From: Anaerolineae bacterium
GTDB taxonomy: Bacteria; Chloroflexota; Anaerolineae; B4-G1
Length of the DNA: 17,696 bases
Reading direction: 5' to 3'
Assembly: GCA_030612585.1 (NCBI GenBank)
Contig: JAUWNP010000083.1
Coordinates: forward strand, 1 to 17,696
Positions 11,949 to 17,696 of this stretch are shown here, one piece after another. Below the pieces are notes generated by a model. That model made no database searches, had not been told where the DNA came from, and was given only the letters and a program-made list of their open reading frames with translations. Position numbers and translations under genes: made by a program. Numbering within the stretch: the stretch's first letter is position 1; every line of letters starts with the position of its first letter.

Positions 11949-14257
11949 GCACCAGACCGAGACTCGCCCCCGTCACTGCCGTCATTGTTCATTGTTCATT
12001 GTATTCATTGTTCATTGCCCTGGCCGTCGCCTACAGCCTGGCCTCCCCCCTCTACGAGTCCACCGACGAACTGCGTCACTTCCGCTACGTGCGGCACCTC
12101 ATCGTCTACCGCAGCCTGCCCGTGCAGCGGGCCGACGTCCCCCGCGCCCAAAGCCATCATCCGCCACTCTACTACGCCCTGGGCGCGCTGGTCAGTGGTT
12201 GGGTGCCCGTCGCGCAGGAGGTCTACTACGAGCCGACCGTCAACCCCTATTGGGCCTACCGCTACTGGGAGGTGAGCGACGACAACAAGAACCAGTACCT
12301 CCACGGCGGCGAGGTGGGGCAATTTGGCAAATTGCCCTACCTCCACGGCGTCGCCCTGGCGGTCTATGCGGTGCGCTGGATGACCATCCTCATCGGCGCG
12401 GGCGTCGTCTGGCTGACCTACCGCATCGGGCGTGAGATTCTCCCGGACCAGCCCGCGCTGGCCGTGGGCGGGGCGGCGCTGGTCGCGTTCAACCCGCAGT
12501 TCGTCTACCTGAGCGGCGCGATCAACAACGACATCCCGGCGGCACTATGCGGCACGGCGGTGCTATTGGTATGCGTCCGGCTGGCGCGGGACGGCCCCAG
12601 CGTGCGCACCGACGTGACGCTGGGCATCCTCTACGGGCTGGCGCTCCTCACCAAGTTCCACCTGCTGGCCCTGCTGCCGCTCATTGGATTGGCTTACCTG
12701 GTTGCCACGTGGCCCACCCGTGTCCCCCCCCACACACTCCCACACTCCCACACCCGCAACTGGCGGACACCTCTGATGCAGACAGTGCGAGGCATCCTCA
12801 TCATCCTGGGCCTGGCGGCCCTTATCTCCGGCTGGTGGTTCTGGCGCAACCAGGTGCTCTACGGTGACCCCACGGGCATGAGCAAGGTCAACGAACTTTG
12901 GGCGGGCCGGCCAGCGGCTGGCAACTGGGGGATCATCTTGCAGAGCCTGCCCTACCTCTGGAGCAGCCTCTGGGGGCGCTTTGGCTACGGCCAGGTCCCC
13001 CTGCCCCAGCCTATTTACCAGGTGATGTTGGTCTTTTGCGTGCTGGCCCTGGCCGGCTACCTGCTTCCCCGGCGAGGTTCGCTTCCCCTCGGTGCAATGC
13101 TGCTTTTAGGGGCCACTTCCCTCATCTTCGTGGCGGTGGTCTCCTATTACATCCTGATTCAACCGGCTGGCGCGATGGGGCGCTTTCTGTTCCCCGGCTT
13201 GCCAGCCTTCGCCCTCCTGCTGTGTCTGGGATTGAGCCGGTTCTTTCCCCGCCGCCTGACCTGGGTGGCTAGCCTGGTCGTGACGGTGGGGATGGCGGCA
13301 CTGGCTTTCTACGCTCTGGCTGGCGTACTCGCCCCAGCCTTCGCCCGCCCCCGGCCGCTGGCCGAGGCTGAAATCGAGACTGTGCCCAACCCCACAAACG
13401 TCGAGTTCGGCGACGCCGGTCCTCCCCCCTGGAGGGGGGTCGCCAGGCTGCTGGGCTACCGGGTCATGCCAACCGTCGTCGAGCCCGGCGACACGGTGAA
13501 CGTCACGCTCTACTGGCAGACGTTGGCCCGGCCCGATCACAACTACACAGTCTTCGTCCACCTGCTGAGCGAGGTGGGCACGATGGTGGCCCAGCGCGAC
13601 ACTTATCCCGGCCTGGGGAGGTATCCCACCACCGCCTGGGAGCGTGGCGTTGCCTTCGCCGACACTTACCGCGTGCACATCCCAGAGACAGCCTACACGC
13701 CAGACGTGGGCTACATTCAAGTTGGCATGTACCTGCCCGACGGCCCACGCCTCACCACACCCGATGGACGTGACGCACTGCGCCTGGCGACGGTCGAGAT
13801 TCGCCCCCGCTCTTCCCCCCTGGAGGGGGAACTGAAGGGAGTCAATCCGCTGGGCGTCAACTTCGGCGATCAGGTCGTACTGGCCGGCTACACTCTCGAC
13901 CGGCGGGTGGTGCTGCCCGGCGAGACGATCCGCCTCACGCTCTACTGGCAGGCGCTAGCCCCGATGGAGACAAACTACAGTGTCCTCGCCCATGTCCTGG
14001 GCACCGAAAACCAGGTCTGGGCCAGCGACGACGGCTGGCCTGCTGACGGCAGTGCCCCAACTGGCCTGTGGAAACCCGACCAGGTCATCGAGGACGTGCG
14101 CAATCTGACGGTGGGATTGACGACCCCGCCGAACTTCTACGACATCGAGGTTGGCCTATATGCCTCCGGCGGGGACCGCCTACCGGTCGTCGCGGAAGAC
14201 GGCCACTGGCTGGACAGCCGGGTGCTGTTGAGTAGAATTCGGGTGGTGGACGAATGA
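11945..14257 (+). CDS. DUF2142/GT39-like membrane protein with two C-terminal beta-sandwich modules
   Basis: Predicted polytopic GT-C-type glycosyltransferase of 770 aa. The N-terminal membrane segment (about 12-34) is followed by a loop with YESTDELRHFRYVRHL (catalytic-type D41, E42) and HHPPLYY (71-77). Further membrane segments run to about 463, with NPQFVYLSGAINNDIPAA (183-200) and LTKFHLLALLPLIG (235-248). The extracytoplasmic C-terminal third holds two copies of the module found in the two GT paralogues: about 486-620 (ARLLGYRV, GDTVNVTLYWQ, FVHLL, YIQVGMY) and about 637-768 (VVLAGYTL, GETIRLTLYWQ, AHVLG, YDIEVGLY, DSRVLL). GTG 11945 is coupled to the upstream TGA, with AGAGG just upstream. 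Residues about 13-24 are heptamer-encoded, 261-269 octamer-encoded, and both modules are preceded by a C-run/G-run hairpin. It overlaps the flippase gene by ATGA. Substrate unknown. Confidence 0.83.
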   Translation: MSTRPRLAPVTAVIVHCSLYSLFIALAVAYSLASPLYESTDELRHFRYVRHLIVYRSLPVQRADVPRAQSHHPPLYYALGALVSGWVPVAQEVYYEPTVNPYWAYRYWEVSDDNKNQYLHGGEVGQFGKLPYLHGVALAVYAVRWMTILIGAGVVWLTYRIGREILPDQPALAVGGAALVAFNPQFVYLSGAINNDIPAALCGTAVLLVCVRLARDGPSVRTDVTLGILYGLALLTKFHLLALLPLIGLAYLVATWPTRVPPHTLPHSHTRNWRTPLMQTVRGILIILGLAALISGWWFWRNQVLYGDPTGMSKVNELWAGRPAAGNWGIILQSLPYLWSSLWGRFGYGQVPLPQPIYQVMLVFCVLALAGYLLPRRGSLPLGAMLLLGATSLIFVAVVSYYILIQPAGAMGRFLFPGLPAFALLLCLGLSRFFPRRLTWVASLVVTVGMAALAFYALAGVLAPAFARPRPLAEAEIETVPNPTNVEFGDAGPPPWRGVARLLGYRVMPTVVEPGDTVNVTLYWQTLARPDHNYTVFVHLLSEVGTMVAQRDTYPGLGRYPTTAWERGVAFADTYRVHIPETAYTPDVGYIQVGMYLPDGPRLTTPDGRDALRLATVEIRPRSSPLEGELKGVNPLGVNFGDQVVLAGYTLDRRVVLPGETIRLTLYWQALAPMETNYSVLAHVLGTENQVWASDDGWPADGSAPTGLWKPDQVIEDVRNLTVGLTTPPNFYDIEVGLYASGGDRLPVVAEDGHWLDSRVLLSRIRVVDE
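11982..12018. repeat. Heptamer array encoding the N-terminal membrane anchor
   Basis: TCATTGT three times, an AT interruption, TCATTGT, then TCATTGC. It encodes about residues 13-24 (VIVHCSLYSLFI), the core of the first membrane segment of the DUF2142/GT39-like protein. Confidence 0.88.
12731..12755. repeat. Octamer repeat (CACACTCC type) in the DUF2142/GT39-like CDS
   Basis: Two full CACACTCC units with partial units either side, the same family as 742-770. It encodes about PHTLPHSHT (262-270), a hydrophilic loop between membrane segments. Confidence 0.75.
13422..13440. repeat. C-run/G-run hairpin at the start of beta-sandwich module 1
   Basis: CTCCCCCC, tetraloop TGGA, then GGGGGG. It encodes GPPPWRG (about 492-498). 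This separates VEFGD from VARLLGYRV, whereas module 2 has VNFGD joined directly to QVVLAGY, so it looks like a peptide insertion into the module. Confidence 0.7.
13813..13831. repeat. C-run/G-run hairpin before beta-sandwich module 2
   Basis: TTCCCCCC, TGGA, then GGGGGAA, the same family as 13422-13440. It encodes SSPLEGE (about 623-629) in the linker between the two modules. Confidence 0.7.
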
Positions 14258-15201
14258 AAAAACATGGGATGAACGTCCTACGGGTGCTGACCAGCACTGG
14301 CGCGCTGGCTTTCCTGTTCTGGAAGATCGGCCTAGGCGAGACACTGGCCGTGCTGCGCCAGGCCGATCTACGCTACCTCCTGGCTGCCTTCCTCCTGTAC
14401 ATCCTCAGCCTGATCATTCGGGCCTACCGCTGGTTCGTCCTCCTGCACAGTCTCGATCCGACGGTTCCCTTTGGCCGCCTGCTGCGCCTCTACTTCGTCG
14501 GGGCTTTCTTCAACGCCTTCCTGCCTACCACTTACGGCGGTGACGTGGTACGTGCGCTGGAACTGACCCGCGACACCGACGCCTCAGCGTCCATCGGGAC
14601 TGTCCTGCTTGACCGCATGACCGGCCTATTGGTGCTCTTCGTGATGGGGCTGGCGGTGTTGCCCTTCCACGCCGCTCAGATGGAGCGCTGGCTGGCGTGG
14701 CTGTTGTTCGCCGTGGCGGGCGGGGGGCTGGTCGTGGGGACGCTGGTGCTGGAGGGCCGCTTCCTGCGGCGGTTCACCGGATGGCTGCCCGTCGGCCTGT
14801 CGCTGGCTGGTCAGGGTCAGTTGGCCAAGATCTACGCGGCAGTAACCGGCTGCGGCTGGCGAGCGGTTCTGAGCGCCTTCGGGGTTTCGGCGGTGTTCAA
14901 CGTCATCAACGTCGTCATCAACTGGTTGTGCGGGCAGGCGCTAGGAGCCGAAATAGGCCTGGGATACTTCTTCGCCGTCACGCCGCTTCTCTCGGTCTCG
15001 GGACTCATCCCCTCCATCGGCGGGTGGGGTGTGCGGGAGACGGTAAGCACGGCGGTCTTCGCGCCAACCGGTGCGGGCGCGAACGTCTCGGTGGCGCTGG
15101 GAATGTCGCTGAATGGCATCGCCCTGGCTGCGGGGCTCGTCGGTGGAGTGGTGTACGGCATTGAGGGATTGCGTGGACTGCGGGGGCGGGAGCCAGTGTA
15201 G
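14254..15201 (+). CDS. Flippase-like membrane protein (UPF0104 / LPG-synthase TM / AglD family)
   Basis: Predicted integral membrane protein of 315 aa with about eight membrane segments. Family signatures are RAYRWFVLL (56-64), FFNAFLPTTYGGDVVRALEL (85-104), a conserved DRMTG (120-124), and SGLIPSIGGWGVRE near 250-263, with a final membrane segment close to the C-terminus. Members are annotated as flippase-like or dolichol/undecaprenyl-linked glycan proteins and often sit beside polyprenol glycosyltransferases. That fits its place as the third gene of a coupled trio, and suggests lipid-linked glycan handling. The start overlaps the upstream TGA (ATGA); the Shine-Dalgarno is weak (GGTGG), so translation is probably coupled. 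The exact activity is unproven: MprF-type domains share this fold but do not fix the substrate. Confidence 0.86.
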   Translation: MKKHGMNVLRVLTSTGALAFLFWKIGLGETLAVLRQADLRYLLAAFLLYILSLIIRAYRWFVLLHSLDPTVPFGRLLRLYFVGAFFNAFLPTTYGGDVVRALELTRDTDASASIGTVLLDRMTGLLVLFVMGLAVLPFHAAQMERWLAWLLFAVAGGGLVVGTLVLEGRFLRRFTGWLPVGLSLAGQGQLAKIYAAVTGCGWRAVLSAFGVSAVFNVINVVINWLCGQALGAEIGLGYFFAVTPLLSVSGLIPSIGGWGVRETVSTAVFAPTGAGANVSVALGMSLNGIALAAGLVGGVVYGIEGLRGLRGREPV

Positions 15202-15210
15202 GAGAAGAAC

Positions 15211-15291
15211 ATGTCCGAAGTCACGTTGCGGGGTATGCAGACGGAAGTGGACCATAAGTATACACTCACCCCGCTCCGCGTCAGTGAGTGA
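15211..15291 (+). CDS. Possible 26-aa small protein (leaderless of known family)
   Basis: A short ORF starting MSEVTLRGMQ and ending in LTPLRVSE, with TGA at 15289-15291. AGGAG at 15200-15204 lies 6 nt before the ATG, a better site than most in this window. It follows the flippase stop by 9 bp, so it could be the last cistron of that operon. Its stop codon lies within the left arm of a hairpin. It is unrecognised. It could be a real small protein, a degraded gene remnant, or chance. Confidence 0.35.
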   Translation: MSEVTLRGMQTEVDHKYTLTPLRVSE

Positions 15292-15305
15292 GCCTTGTCA
15301 CTCAC
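15284..15305. other. Hairpin at the end of the small ORF
   Basis: Perfect 8-bp arms GTGAGTGA and TCACTCAC around GCCTTG. There is no T-run after it, so it is not a standard terminator, but it could protect or attenuate the 3' end of the flippase transcript. Confidence 0.4.
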
Positions 15306-15324
15306 CAGGAGTGTCATTCGGCAC

Positions 15325-15361
15325 TTGGGACGCTTGCATTCTCTGCTAAAATAGGTATACT
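15325..15361 (+). promoter_or_regulatory. Promoter region of the HdrCB-like / PHP / ATPase operon
   Basis: Two overlapping sigma70-like options. One is TTGGGA (15325-15330), 16 nt, TAAAAT (15347-15352) with an extended -10 TGC directly before it. The other is TTGCAT (15334-15339), 16 nt, TATACT (15356-15361). Either gives a leader of about 80-90 nt. The leader contains the heptamer-like repeat at 15401-15428. Confidence 0.6.
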
Positions 15362-15400
15362 ACGGCGCGTATCCGGCACGGGTGCGTAGCATACATTCAG

Positions 15401-15428
15401 CACTCTTATTCTCACACTCTTATTCATA
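15401..15428. repeat. Heptamer-like repeat in the 5' leader of the HdrCB-like gene
   Basis: CACTCTT, ATTCTCA, CACTCTT, ATTCATA: a 14-nt (two-heptamer) unit repeated twice, ending 8 bp before GGAGG. It could affect leader structure near the ribosome site. Confidence 0.65.
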
Positions 15429-15449
15429 TCACTCTGGAGGAAGATGTCA

Positions 15450-16637
15450 ATGGGCACAGAAGTCCTCGACCTGACGACCCTTGATCGTACACTGGCCAGA
15501 CAGGTGACGCCGGAGTGGGAGCAATTGCTTTCTTGCATCCAATGCGGTACCTGCAGCGCCTCTTGCCCCACCGCTTTCGCGATGGACTATACCCCCCGCC
15601 AACTATGGCAAATGGTCCGGTTGGGGATGAAAGAGGATGTTCTGTCCAGTCGCACCTTTTGGCTCTGTACCACGTGCAAATCCTGTCAGGTGCGCTGTCC
15701 GCGAGGCATCCCGATCACAGATACGATGATCGCTCTTAAGGAATATGCCATGCGGGTGGACGTCAACGTCCCCGAGGGGATGAAGATGTTCGGAGAGGGG
15801 ATTGTCACTGACCACAATATCTCCGGCGATGATAACAAGACCCGCCAGATTTGGAGCCAGAATCTCGCCCACATTCCGCGTGGCGTCAAGCCCCGCCGCA
15901 GGAAGGCCGAGGTTCTTTACTTCATTGGTTGCGTCAGTTCCTTCTACCCCCGCGTCTACAGCATCCCCCAGGCATTCGTGCAGATTATGGAGCAGGCCGA
16001 CGTGGAGTTCACCACGCTGGGTGGCGACGAGTGGTGCTGTGGCTACCCTCTCCACATCGCGGGGATGGGTGACCGCATGGCGAAGTTGGCAGAGCACAAC
16101 GTCCAGAAGGCACGGGCCGTAGGGGCCAAGAAGATCGTCTTCACCTGCCCCTCCTGCTATTACGCCTGGTCACATCTCTATCCCGAGGTCGTGGACATAT
16201 CCGGCATCCAGTTGCAGCACGCCAGCGAGTTCCTGGCCGAACTACTCGCTGGCGACGGATTGGCTCTCGGATCGGTGGAAGACGTGGTCACCTACCACGA
16301 CCCCTGCGACCTGGGGCGCAAGAGCGGGGTCTACGATGCGCCGCGTGAGGTGCTGGCCCGCATACCGGGGCTGGAGTTCCGCGAGATGTCCGCCAGCCGC
16401 GAGAACGCTCTTTGCTGCGGTGGTGGCGGCGACGTCGAAGTAGCAGACCGCACCGTTACCGCCGGCGTCGCGGCGCAGCGTATGGCACAGGTGCAGGCCA
16501 CCGGCGCGAAGTACGTCCTCTCCGCCTGCCAGCAATGCAAACGCACACTACAGGAGGGTGCGCGCCAGAACAAGATCCGCGTGCGGGCGATGGACCTCAC
16601 CGAACTGGTATGGAAGTCCATGCAGGCCGCTGCCTGA
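15450..16637 (+). CDS. HdrCB-like iron-sulfur protein (4Fe-4S ferredoxin plus two CCG domains)
   Basis: Predicted cytoplasmic electron-transfer protein related to heterodisulfide reductase subunits HdrC and HdrB fused in one chain (also like HdrD or the GlcF class). In 395-aa numbering, the N-terminal part binds two 4Fe-4S clusters: C29-C32-C35-C39 (CIQCGTCSASCP) and C73-C76-C79-C83 (CTTCKSCQVRCP). The C-terminal part has two complete CCG domains: C161, C196-C197, C233xxC236, and C286, C322-C323, C360xxC363, fitting the Cx(31-39)CCx(35-36)CxxC pattern and suggesting non-cubane or disulfide chemistry. ATG 15450 is chosen because GGAGG at 15436-15440 is 9 nt away; ATG 15444 (two residues longer) is only 3 nt away. 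It is first gene of a likely operon with the PHP and ATPase genes. The redox partner is not visible here. Its family is certain, its substrate not. Confidence 0.9.
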   Translation: MGTEVLDLTTLDRTLARQVTPEWEQLLSCIQCGTCSASCPTAFAMDYTPRQLWQMVRLGMKEDVLSSRTFWLCTTCKSCQVRCPRGIPITDTMIALKEYAMRVDVNVPEGMKMFGEGIVTDHNISGDDNKTRQIWSQNLAHIPRGVKPRRRKAEVLYFIGCVSSFYPRVYSIPQAFVQIMEQADVEFTTLGGDEWCCGYPLHIAGMGDRMAKLAEHNVQKARAVGAKKIVFTCPSCYYAWSHLYPEVVDISGIQLQHASEFLAELLAGDGLALGSVEDVVTYHDPCDLGRKSGVYDAPREVLARIPGLEFREMSASRENALCCGGGGDVEVADRTVTAGVAAQRMAQVQATGAKYVLSACQQCKRTLQEGARQNKIRVRAMDLTELVWKSMQAAA

Positions 16638-16643
16638 AGTGGA

Positions 16644-16675
16644 GAAACCAGGTTTTTTCCTAAAAACCTGGTTTC
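16644..16675 (+). repeat. 32-bp palindromic element, copy 4 (between SD and start of the PHP gene)
   Basis: Perfect arms GAAACCAGGTTTT and AAAACCTGGTTTC around loop TTCCTA. It starts at the last G of GGAG (16641-16644) and ends 8 nt before ATG 16684. If folded, it would place GGAG about 8 nt from the start codon, normal Shine-Dalgarno spacing. Confidence 0.92.
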
Positions 16676-16683
16676 TGTTTGCC

Positions 16684-17451
16684 ATGTCGCGCTTCTTCCT
16701 GGCCGACCTGCACATTCACACCTGTCTTTCGCCCTGTGCTGAACTGGAGATGCTCCCGGAGTTCATCCTGGAGCGGGCGCAGGAACTAGGACTACAGATT
16801 ATCGCCGTTACCGACCATAACTCGGCCGAGAACGCTGCAGCAGTGATCAACGCCGCACGAGGCACAACCGTCACGGTGCTTCCGGGTATGGAGGTGCAGA
16901 CCCGCGAGGAAGTGCATCTGCTTACTTTGTTCGATACATTGGATCAAGCGGTCTGCTGGCAGGAGCAAGTCTACGCTAACCTGCCGCCACTTAAGAATGA
17001 CGAGGCGGTCTTCGGAGAGCAACTACTGCTCGACGCGGATGGGGAGCCGGCGGGCTACCTCGATCGGCTGCTGCTGACCTCGACATATTTTTCTGTGGAG
17101 GACGTGGTACAGCGCGTGTGCGATCTGGGTGGGCTGTGCATTCCGGCCCATGTGGACCGGACGATGTATAGCATCATCTCCAACCTGGGCTTCGTCCCGC
17201 CGGAGTTGGACATCGTGGGGGTGGAGATTTCAACCAACATCGGCCCGGTCGAGGCCCGTGAACGCTTCCCCCAACTGGCGCGCTACAGCCTGGTGGCGAG
17301 CGGTGACGCCCATCGGCTGAAGGAGATGGTGAGGCGCACGACGCTAAAAACAGAAGCGCCAACAGTCGCCGAACTGTCGCTGGCTCTGGCCGGCGCCGAG
17401 GGCCGCGAGGTGTGGGTGGACGGGCTGCGGTCGGGGGCGACGGTGTGCTAG
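16684..17451 (+). CDS. PHP-domain metal-dependent phosphoesterase-like protein
   Basis: Predicted cytoplasmic PHP-superfamily protein of 255 aa, a likely metal-dependent phosphoesterase similar to TrpH/YciV-type proteins. Visible metal-site motifs are DLHIHT (H10, H12), TDHN (43-46), PGMEVQTREEVHLL (E70, H78), IPAHVDR (H156) and SGDAH (D208, H210), a full PHP set. ATG 16684 (MSRFFLADLHIHT) is chosen because it puts the HxH motif near residue 10 as in relatives; a longer frame from 16558 would translate the 32-bp hairpin and the HdrCB 3' end. No ordinary Shine-Dalgarno sits at normal spacing; GGAG is 39 nt upstream, just before the hairpin. It follows HdrCB by 46 bp and overlaps the GHKL ATPase start by 7 bp. 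The substrate is unknown; such PHP genes are often neighbours of redox and hydrogenase genes. Confidence 0.88.
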   Translation: MSRFFLADLHIHTCLSPCAELEMLPEFILERAQELGLQIIAVTDHNSAENAAAVINAARGTTVTVLPGMEVQTREEVHLLTLFDTLDQAVCWQEQVYANLPPLKNDEAVFGEQLLLDADGEPAGYLDRLLLTSTYFSVEDVVQRVCDLGGLCIPAHVDRTMYSIISNLGFVPPELDIVGVEISTNIGPVEARERFPQLARYSLVASGDAHRLKEMVRRTTLKTEAPTVAELSLALAGAEGREVWVDGLRSGATVC

Positions 17452-17696
17452 AACTATCGCTGCACATCCTGGACGTATTGGAGAACGCTATTGAGGCCGG
17501 CGCGACGCGGGTCAAACTGCGAATTGAGGAAGACCTGGAAGCCGACCGGCTGACCATTGAGATCATTGACAACGGCAAAGGGATGGACGAGGAAACGCTG
17601 GCCCGCGTGCTCGACCCCTTCTTCACCACGCGCCAGACGCGTCACGTAGGATTGGGGCTGCCGCTCTTCGCCGCCGCCGCCGAACGGTGCAACGGC
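17445..17696 (+). CDS. GHKL-type ATPase (histidine-kinase-like ATP-binding protein), partial
   Basis: The first 84 codons of a gene running off the right edge. The product has a GHKL ATP-binding fold: VLENAIEAGA (N box, about 11-20), DNGKGMDEE (G1 box, about 43-51), DPFFTT (F box, about 58-63) and VGLGLPL (G2 box, about 68-74). The N-terminal LELSLHILDVLENAIEAGA resembles stand-alone ATP-binding proteins that I recall next to PHP and NADH-dehydrogenase/hydrogenase genes, rather than a full sensor kinase, which would have an HAMP/DHp region before it. GTG 17445 is chosen because it begins the recognisable sequence; it overlaps the PHP stop (TAG 17449-17451) by 7 bp, so translation may be coupled. 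A GTG at 17412 would give 11 more residues. Target unknown. Confidence 0.8.
   Translation, partial: MLELSLHILDVLENAIEAGATRVKLRIEEDLEADRLTIEIIDNGKGMDEETLARVLDPFFTTRQTRHVGLGLPLFAAAAERCNG

Noticed and set aside
15284..15305. The hairpin after the small ORF as a terminator
   Set aside because: No T-run follows the stem.
16558..16683. A longer start for the PHP protein
   Set aside because: The extra residues are the 3' end of HdrCB in another frame plus the translated hairpin; the HxH motif sits normally when starting at 16684.
1..17696. Insertion sequences, integrases, attachment sites, tRNA or rRNA genes
   Set aside because: No transposase or integrase-like protein, long terminal inverted repeat, or RNA gene pattern was seen on either strand.

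Overview
The window looks like a GC-rich bacterial chromosome segment, most likely from Chloroflexota (Anaerolineae-like). This is inferred from gene families rather than a marker gene: YfhO/GT39-type membrane proteins with a C-terminal beta-sandwich module, a DUF11-type secreted protein, HdrB/HdrC-type and PHP genes, good sigma70-like promoters and Shine-Dalgarno sites. No rRNA, tRNA, CRISPR array, transposase or phage gene was seen.

Layout. Positions 1-252 hold the 3' end of a GlcD-type FAD-linked oxidase, running tail to tail into a glycerate 2-kinase gene (147-1571, minus). Upstream of the kinase on the same strand is a lipoprotein solute-binding protein (1645-2997). A compact divergent promoter region (about 3034-3121) then drives rightward transcription. 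Two paralogous GT39/ArnT-like membrane proteins follow (3152-5269 and 5266-7365, coupled by ATGA). Next is a secreted DUF11/fibronectin-like protein (7529-9433) with its own TTGACA-17-TAGAAT promoter and a rho-independent terminator. A coupled trio comes after it: a YfhO-like protein (9582-11948), a DUF2142/GT39-like protein with two C-terminal modules (11945-14257), and an AglD/UPF0104-type flippase-like protein (14254-15201). A possible 26-aa small ORF (15211-15291) follows. The last unit starts at a promoter near 15325-15361 and contains an HdrCB-like iron-sulfur protein, a PHP-domain protein, and the first 84 codons of a GHKL ATPase that runs off the right edge.

Function. The central 11 kb looks like a locus for lipid-linked sugar transfer and surface glycoconjugate or exopolysaccharide assembly, next to a secreted surface protein. 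The left end fits glycolate/glycerate metabolism. The right end looks like an iron-sulfur/redox-sensing operon of the kind often linked to hydrogenase or NADH-oxidoreductase genes.

The most unusual content is a dense set of short repeats, many of them translated in frame inside otherwise normal genes. (i) Four copies of a 32-bp hairpin have 13-bp arms and a 6-nt loop; three lie inside CDSs and one lies between a Shine-Dalgarno and a start codon. (ii) Degenerate heptanucleotide (sometimes octanucleotide) tandem arrays occur in at least eleven places. They make up start codons, a stop codon, part of a signal peptide, membrane segments and loops. (iii) Two C6/G6-type hairpins sit at the two module borders of one protein. 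(iv) Two GC-rich hairpins with 7-nt loops lie in CDSs. Together they resemble cyanobacterial STRR heptamers and Rickettsia palindromic elements, and may reshape protein sequences here.
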